The notes beneath the pieces are model-generated. The model was given only the letters and a program-made list of their open reading frames with translations, made no database searches and was not told the DNA's origin. From the NCBI GenBank assembly GCA_003241175.1, contig QFOI01000059.1, positions 1 through 12,490 of the forward strand: a DNA stretch of 12,490 nt, written 5' to 3'. This stretch comes from Pseudopedobacter saltans. Its GTDB lineage: Bacteria; Bacteroidota; Bacteroidia; Chitinophagales; Chitinophagaceae. The position numbers were made by a program, and so were the translations under genes. Below, in pieces: positions 7,999 through 12,490 of the stretch (the stretch's first letter is position 1; every line of letters starts with the position of its first letter).

Positions 7999-8892
7999 CT
8001 ATTGCTTGATTTCTACGGTGGCCTCTGACGCTTGCAGTGGTACGTCGTCATCGTTAGCGTCTACTACAGCCAATATGGAATATTTGCCATTGGGAATATC
8101 TTGAGGTAAACTAAAATTGACAAGCCTTTTTTGATCTGGAAATATTGGAAACATAATAGGACCAACGGTCTTTTTTGTGTTGTCTGCAAGTGACGATAGT
8201 TCAAGATATCCTTTACATTCTAGTTGTGTTTCTCCTTTGTTAATACAGGTTATTTGATAATTGTTTCTTTGATTGGCGATAGACTTGAAACTAATCATTT
8301 CAAGTTTTTTGTCGCTTTTTAGTTGCGGTGGTGTTTGCAGCACATGTATACCCACTCTAAAAATGGTGTTGACAGAAGTACGTACGGAATCGGATGGTTT
8401 GTCGATTTTGTTTTCTTTGACAGATTCCAAAAAGACTAGGCACCATTTCATTTGCGCCATTGCACTGTCTGTATTGGGCATTTTCATTTTTACAATGATT
8501 TGCTTGGTTTCTTTTGGTGCTATTTCCACGGAGTTGTTTTCAAACGATATCCATTTTGCACATGACCGGTCAAGTGTTCCAGGTTTTAGATATTGGTGTA
8601 CGCCTACACTGTCTCTTAACCAATCTGAAGTATATGCTCTAAAGACCATTTTAAAAGGGAAATTGTTGGTAATGTTCAATGTCTGAATGACGGCTTCTCC
8701 CTTGGAAAGATTAAAGTCTAAACGTACAGGTTTTACTTCTAGTCCAATATGTTCTTTGGGGGTTGTGTCTACTGCTTTTGATATGACAGTTTTGATTGCA
8801 GTATGTGCGTTAGATGCATCCTGTGCATGACTATTTATTTTGATAGCGAAAAATGAAAATAAGAATAGTAAAAAGTAAGTATTTTGTTTCAT
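7999..8892 (-). CDS. PapD-like periplasmic chaperone (fimbrial-chaperone or DUF916-like fold)
   Basis: This 297-residue exported protein resembles periplasmic chaperones that cap and deliver fibre subunits to an outer-membrane usher. A signal peptide covers about 1-23 (ending HAQ). Domain 1 (about 50-190) follows the archaic-chaperone pattern: LEVKPVRLDFNLSKGEAVIQTLNITN, then MVFRAYTSDW, then APKETKQIIVKM, KWCLVFLES, and finally NTIFRVGIHVLQTPP, which corresponds to the PapD strand containing the anchor Lys. By this alignment Arg57 and Arg179 would sit where PapD has Arg8 and Lys112; this is inference by eye. Domain 2 (about 196-295) is a second beta-sandwich (ITCINKGETQLECKGYLELSS...IPNGKYSILAVVD). 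Gram-positive WxL-associated DUF916/DUF3324 proteins have similar layout and are an alternative family label. It is last in a four-gene minus-strand operon, 13 bases after a small secreted protein that would be its client. Confidence 0.7.
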   Translation of the reverse strand: MKQNTYFLLFLFSFFAIKINSHAQDASNAHTAIKTVISKAVDTTPKEHIGLEVKPVRLDFNLSKGEAVIQTLNITNNFPFKMVFRAYTSDWLRDSVGVHQYLKPGTLDRSCAKWISFENNSVEIAPKETKQIIVKMKMPNTDSAMAQMKWCLVFLESVKENKIDKPSDSVRTSVNTIFRVGIHVLQTPPQLKSDKKLEMISFKSIANQRNNYQITCINKGETQLECKGYLELSSLADNTKKTVGPIMFPIFPDQKRLVNFSLPQDIPNGKYSILAVVDANDDDVPLQASEATVEIKQ

Positions 8893-8905
8893 GACTAAAC
8901 TTGTT

Positions 8906-9373
8906 TTATTGATGTTCTAATATGTAGGTTAGATTAAAGGGTATTGATTGTAAATTGTTGAATTGAAGTTTTGGATCTATGCGTAGATTAACTAAATATT
9001 CGTTGCTTATATTGTCATTATTACATACCAATACCGTTGTTGCATTTTCACTGATGGGAATATATTTGTTATTGCCGGGTAGCCTTACACTCACTACGCC
9101 AACGGGAATTTTTCCATTGTATGAAGTATTAACCACTTGTATTTTTAATTTCCATGCGTAATTACATTTGATAGTCAACTTACAAAATGACTTGATTTCA
9201 ACACCATCATGATAATCTGAAAGTTTTGTGAAGTCAATATTGGATGATTGTAGGTTGTCTGCACGTATCGACTGCAATGCGGGTATGTTGACACTGCCAG
9301 TTGCCGTGTTTTGTGCTTGGGACATTTTGTTCCAACACAATATGGATATCAACAAAGTTATAACTGTTTTCAT
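8906..9373 (-). CDS. Small secreted beta-rich protein, candidate fimbrial subunit 1
   Basis: No firm family is recognised. The 155-residue product has a signal peptide (about 1-20, MSQA before Gln21), and the remainder is predicted by eye to be alternating beta strands, e.g. FCKLTIKCNYAWKLKIQVV and the final IPFNLTYILEHQ. The block SSNIDFTKLSDYHDGVEI followed by two short strands and a Trp is like that seen in DUF4402 or spore-coat-U-type secreted proteins, which are subunits of archaic chaperone-usher fibres; this similarity is from recall and is weak. Mature cysteines are 64, 70 and 117, so one disulfide is possible. The length (about 135 mature residues), position between a candidate usher and a chaperone, and terminal hydrophobic strand all suit a pilin-like subunit. 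The stop is 13 bases before the chaperone gene. Confidence 0.6.
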   Translation of the reverse strand: MKTVITLLISILCWNKMSQAQNTATGSVNIPALQSIRADNLQSSNIDFTKLSDYHDGVEIKSFCKLTIKCNYAWKLKIQVVNTSYNGKIPVGVVSVRLPGNNKYIPISENATTVLVCNNDNISNEYLVNLRIDPKLQFNNLQSIPFNLTYILEHQ

Positions 9374-9391
9374 GACAAATGGTTTGAAAGG

Positions 9392-9835
9392 TTAAGGCAT
9401 AGACGAAAAAATAAGCGTGAATGTATAGTTGCCTATTGGAATCCATTTCAGTTGCCTTGGAATTTTTATATCGAAAAAAACATCACTAGGTGAATCATTG
9501 GCTGCAAAACTATAAATCAATTGCGGTGCGGAAGAAAGGGCGATGGCTGGATTTTTTGTATTGGATTGTTGGATATATAGTTTTGAAAAAAAGGAACTGT
9601 TAGGGTTGCTCAGTTGTAGGAAGCAATATATTTTACTGTAATTTCTGGTAGTTGAAGCTTTTAGCATAACAGCGTTTTGCACTATTTTATCACTTTCCAT
9701 CTCTTCTATAGTCTGGTAGTTGAAATTGATATCTTGCCTTTGTATTATAGTAACTTGAAGATCTGTTTTTGTCTGTCCGATAATACCTTGAACAAGGCAA
9801 AGAACAAATGTTATCAATAGATTTATCTTTTTCAT
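9392..9835 (-). CDS. Small secreted beta-rich protein, candidate fimbrial subunit 2
   Basis: No named family is recognised. The 147-residue product has a signal peptide (about 1-20, ending IIG before Gln21) and a beta-rich mature part of about 127 residues. Its layout parallels that of the gene at 8906-9373: an early I-N-F segment (QDINFNYQTIEEM), a middle strand pair around NYSKIYCFLQL, and a hydrophobic final strand (IPIGNYTFTLIFSSMP) following the PxGxY turn frequent before the last strand of secreted Ig-like domains. It has a single mature Cys (71), so no internal disulfide is possible. It lies 36 bases after the large outer-membrane gene and 18 bases before the second small gene, all on one strand. 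A role as a major or minor subunit of an assembled surface fibre is inferred from context only. Confidence 0.58.
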   Translation of the reverse strand: MKKINLLITFVLCLVQGIIGQTKTDLQVTIIQRQDINFNYQTIEEMESDKIVQNAVMLKASTTRNYSKIYCFLQLSNPNSSFFSKLYIQQSNTKNPAIALSSAPQLIYSFAANDSPSDVFFDIKIPRQLKWIPIGNYTFTLIFSSMP

Positions 9836-9871
9836 AAATGAAATTTTAAAAGTGCAAACAATATATTGACG
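9836..9871 (-). other. Longest gap within the minus-strand operon
   Basis: This 36-base gap separates the large barrel gene from the first small secreted gene; the other gaps are 18 and 13 bases. Read on the minus strand it contains TATTGTTTG, one base longer than the -7 consensus TAnnTTTG and without a well-placed -33 element. It may simply hold the translation start signals of the next gene. No hairpin is evident. Confidence 0.25.
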
Positions 9872-12490
9872 CTACAATTCCGCTTTTACCTTGTTTACTT
9901 TTCTCGGTTTCTGTTTAATTGTAAATGCAACATTTTGATTTTCGTGATTTAATAGATCAATCTCGACTGCCATGCTACTTGATCTAAAGTTTTCGTCGAA
10001 TGCGTCTGGGTTGAGCGATACCTTATAGTTGCCTGCGGGTAAGGAAAAGGTGAAAATGCCCTGAGCATCTGAATAAGTAGTAAAACTGACTCCTGCAGAG
10101 TCTGTTGCCGTAATCTTTAACGATCCAATATCAAATTTTCCACTGCTCTTATCATCCAAAACCAATTTGATATTCCCCGCTATTCTTCTTCCCTTGTTTA
10201 AAGGGATATAGATTTTGGGTGGATTTTTCTGTATAGCAATTTCTTGGACAAAGCCGTTAACTGGTACTAGACCCGCACTATTGTCCATATTGGTGAAATC
10301 TATTTTGTATTTTCCTGGCGATACATTTTTGTATTGGGCATTTCCTTGTTCGTTTGTCTTTATGTGAATATTATTGACTAACAAACTTTGTTTGTGTGGA
10401 AATGAATCAAGTCCTTCGTCATATTTTCCGTTGCCGTTAAGGTCTTCATACAATGTGATGTTCATGTCATAATATTTTCGCTTGGTGATAATAGGTACTC
10501 CGATTGTTTTCCTTAGTGTAAAAGAAACTGTATTGGGTATGTAAAAAGTACTCTTGATATAATAGCTTCCGTTGATGGAAAATTCGATACCTTTTTTGGG
10601 ATTGTTGTATGTGATAAATCCCATCAGTAAGTTTGTGGTACTAGAAGTGGCGTCTTTTGTTTTTAGGCCATAGTAACCGTATTGCACTCTACAGTTTAAT
10701 TTGTCTCTCCACAATTTTATATTGACAAATGGTGTTATTTGGTAACTAGTCGTCAAGTAGGCTGCGTCAGGACCATTTTGAGATGAGTCAAAAAGTGGTC
10801 TAACCATGTAAAAGCCATTGATGCCAACATATTTGGATGTGATGCCTCCAAATACCGTTGCAAATTTCGTGGATTTAAATTCGGAGTTAGTTGCTGGTAA
10901 ATAGTTGTAACTACCAGTGATATTAACTTTCCCCCAATCTGAAATGGGAAAATTCGCACCGTAGTTAAATGTATAGTATTCAGGTGTGAGTATATTGGAA
11001 AAAGTGCCAAATGATTTTTCGCGACCGATACCTAGTCTAAAAACGGAACGTTGCACCGTTAGATAGCCGGATACACCAAAACTAGTTTGGTTATACAGCA
11101 TTTCATTATATCTGTACAAGCTATCACTCGCTACCGTCTGCCTTGTATAGTTTTGAGAATAGTATGCTTCTAACATCAATGATTTGGAAATGGAATAGTT
11201 GAGATAATCATTGAAACTTCTCCAGCCTTGATAGATGCCTGGAAGATCATTCGTATTGACCAACGCATTGGATCTAAGACTCCAGTTCGGTTGTTTTATC
11301 ATGAATTGGTAACCATATCGATAGCCAAACGTATTCATACTAGTAATACTGTCGCTAGAATTTCCAACGCCTAATGTTGCGTTTAATTGGAGATCTTGTT
11401 TGTCCAATATTCGCGCATTGTTGATCCAGATATTGCTTTTTTTGTTTAGGGAAAGATTGTCGATAGTTACTGCGTATGAGTTGAAATTTTTGTTGAAAAG
11501 ACGATAGTTGGCATTGACCGCAATTTCTTTTGAAAGGCTGGTTTGGTAGGATGACATTTTATCCGAAATGCCTGTTACTGTAATGTTTTGCGAGTCGCTT
11601 TTGGCATAAGTGACAGAAGCACCGAGACCTGTTGCTAGAAACTCTTTGATGTCGCTCATCTGTCCAACACTCATCGTCATTTTTTTGTATCTCAACGAAG
11701 CTAGAAAATAGTCATATTGTACGCCACCAATCCCAAATGTCTTGCTACGGTAGATAAGGTCTAGGTCAGTGTTTTTGTTGAGTGCAAATTGTGTGTTGGC
11801 TCCCCAATAAGCATTGATAGTGTTTCCAAAAACAAACGCACCGGTTTCGACGGATAACGGTATGGCTTCATAAGGCGTTGCATGTTGATAATTGTTACTT
11901 TGCACTTTTGAAATGTAGAAAAAATACGGTATTGCGTTTTCGCCATTGGTGACTGATACTGCAATACGTCTATTGTCGATTTCTTTCATTACATATTTGG
12001 TAAATACATAGTCAAACCTAAACAGTGTATCCTGCAAAGGTTGTAGTGTGATTGTCCATGTTTTGTCTATTGCAAAAAATGGATCATTTATGAGTATGGA
12101 AAAAGTATTGGACTTGTTTCCAAGATTTTTCAGTTTTAAAGCTAAAGGGATACTTTTTGTATTGTCGTCTATGGTAAATGTATTGTTCATGGGTACTACT
12201 TTTATATACTTTATTTCCTTGTTGACAATGACAAAATCCCTTTGCATGTATGAACCCTGGTTATTGACTATAATCCTGCAGAGGGATTGACCAGCTTCTG
12301 CATTTCTTAGTTTAGATAATGTAAAAGGTATTTTGGCTGAATCTCCTGCTTTTAATTCTAGTTGATATTGGGCAGTGGATATGGATGGGAAACCACTAGG
12401 TGCGTCTATATGGATCTCCACAGTTTGTGCTGTGTTGCTTTTGTTGTGCAGATCAATCGTGTTTCTGATAAATTGGGTGCTTTCGTCTGT
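9872..12490 (-). CDS. Usher-like outer-membrane beta-barrel protein (partial, N-terminus off the right edge)
   Basis: At least 872 residues are encoded; the frame is open to the right edge, so the true start is outside the window. Numbered from the edge: residues about 1-200 form Ig-like domains (NTIDLHNKSNTAQTVEI; LALKLKNLGNKSNTFSI) suited to the periplasm. Residues about 215-665 are an outer-membrane barrel with many aromatic-rich alternating strands and Gly/Tyr turns (GNTINAYWGANTQF; SWKL-type strands such as NWSLRSNALV; NISGSYNY-like ITGSYNYLPA). Residues about 675-765 and 768-855 are two beta-sandwich domains, the first opening with an EF-hand-like DLNGNGKYDEG loop and containing a carboxypeptidase-regulatory-like TNEQGNAQYKNVSPGKYKIDF. 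A short basic tail ends in VKAEL. Barrel plus C-terminal Ig-like domains, next to small secreted proteins and a PapD-like chaperone, suggests an alternative-type usher. It could instead be another large surface barrel protein; no plug domain was identified. Confidence 0.62.
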   Translation of the reverse strand, partial: TDESTQFIRNTIDLHNKSNTAQTVEIHIDAPSGFPSISTAQYQLELKAGDSAKIPFTLSKLRNAEAGQSLCRIIVNNQGSYMQRDFVIVNKEIKYIKVVPMNNTFTIDDNTKSIPLALKLKNLGNKSNTFSILINDPFFAIDKTWTITLQPLQDTLFRFDYVFTKYVMKEIDNRRIAVSVTNGENAIPYFFYISKVQSNNYQHATPYEAIPLSVETGAFVFGNTINAYWGANTQFALNKNTDLDLIYRSKTFGIGGVQYDYFLASLRYKKMTMSVGQMSDIKEFLATGLGASVTYAKSDSQNITVTGISDKMSSYQTSLSKEIAVNANYRLFNKNFNSYAVTIDNLSLNKKSNIWINNARILDKQDLQLNATLGVGNSSDSITSMNTFGYRYGYQFMIKQPNWSLRSNALVNTNDLPGIYQGWRSFNDYLNYSISKSLMLEAYYSQNYTRQTVASDSLYRYNEMLYNQTSFGVSGYLTVQRSVFRLGIGREKSFGTFSNILTPEYYTFNYGANFPISDWGKVNITGSYNYLPATNSEFKSTKFATVFGGITSKYVGINGFYMVRPLFDSSQNGPDAAYLTTSYQITPFVNIKLWRDKLNCRVQYGYYGLKTKDATSSTTNLLMGFITYNNPKKGIEFSINGSYYIKSTFYIPNTVSFTLRKTIGVPIITKRKYYDMNITLYEDLNGNGKYDEGLDSFPHKQSLLVNNIHIKTNEQGNAQYKNVSPGKYKIDFTNMDNSAGLVPVNGFVQEIAIQKNPPKIYIPLNKGRRIAGNIKLVLDDKSSGKFDIGSLKITATDSAGVSFTTYSDAQGIFTFSLPAGNYKVSLNPDAFDENFRSSSMAVEIDLLNHENQNVAFTIKQKPRKVNKVKAEL

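Noticed and set aside
8273..8686. Plus-strand open frame of 137 codons opposite the chaperone gene.
   Set aside because: It lies wholly inside the chaperone gene on the other strand. The product has no recognisable motif, and the chaperone frame has signal peptide and domain evidence.
9836..9871. Internal promoter before the two small secreted genes.
   Set aside because: TATTGTTTG has three rather than two bases between TA and TTTG, and no -33 element is suitably placed, so it is not called as a promoter.
10753..11010. Minus-strand 85-codon frame within the barrel gene, along with similar short frames at 857-1060, 1020-1295, 6824-7078 and 7447-7752.
   Set aside because: All are out-of-frame or antisense shadows of well-supported genes and show no domain or leader features.
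12419..12421. GTG at 12421 as the true start of the large barrel protein.
   Set aside because: The frame continues open to the window edge, and the upstream residues (NTIDLHNKSNTAQTV) form the first strand of the same Ig-like domain. There is also no signal peptide after the GTG, although the protein must be exported.

Overview
The window looks like chromosomal DNA from a low-GC member of the Bacteroidota, probably a Sphingobacteriia or Chitinophagia type. The grounds are a SusC/SusD pair, a FecR anti-sigma factor with the Bacteroidota C-terminal extension, several signal peptides with Gln at or just before the predicted cleavage site, and AT-rich leaders without strong Shine-Dalgarno sequences. 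The genus cannot be read from the sequence. No tRNA, rRNA, CRISPR array or insertion sequence was seen.

Left part (1-7978): a cell-surface-signalling nutrient-uptake locus. A partial ECF sigma factor gene on the minus strand (1-373, GTG start, C-terminus beyond the left edge) stands head to head with a plus-strand operon. That operon runs FecR anti-sigma factor (471-1586), SusC-like TonB-dependent transducer with an STN domain (1607-5161), SusD-like lipoprotein (5173-6546), and a secreted TlpA-type thioredoxin with a long helical N-terminal region (6566-7978). Gaps are only 11-20 bases. The expected logic is that ligand binding by SusC/SusD is sensed through the STN domain, FecR relays this across the inner membrane, and the sigma factor is released or activated. 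The substrate cannot be deduced.

Right part (7999-12490): a minus-strand operon convergent with the first, read from the right edge leftward. It holds a large outer-membrane beta-barrel protein with periplasmic Ig-like N-terminal domains and two C-terminal beta-sandwich domains (9872-12490, N-terminus beyond the edge), two small secreted beta-rich proteins (9392-9835 and 8906-9373), and a PapD-like two-domain periplasmic chaperone (7999-8892). Gaps are 13-36 bases. Together they resemble a divergent chaperone-usher (archaic or alternative type) fimbrial or surface-fibre system in the Bacteroidota. This is the most interesting part of the window. The chaperone similarity is fairly strong, while the usher and pilin assignments are inferences from architecture and context.

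The two operons converge with only 20 bases between stop codons. A perfect 7-bp inverted repeat there may act as a weak two-way terminator.
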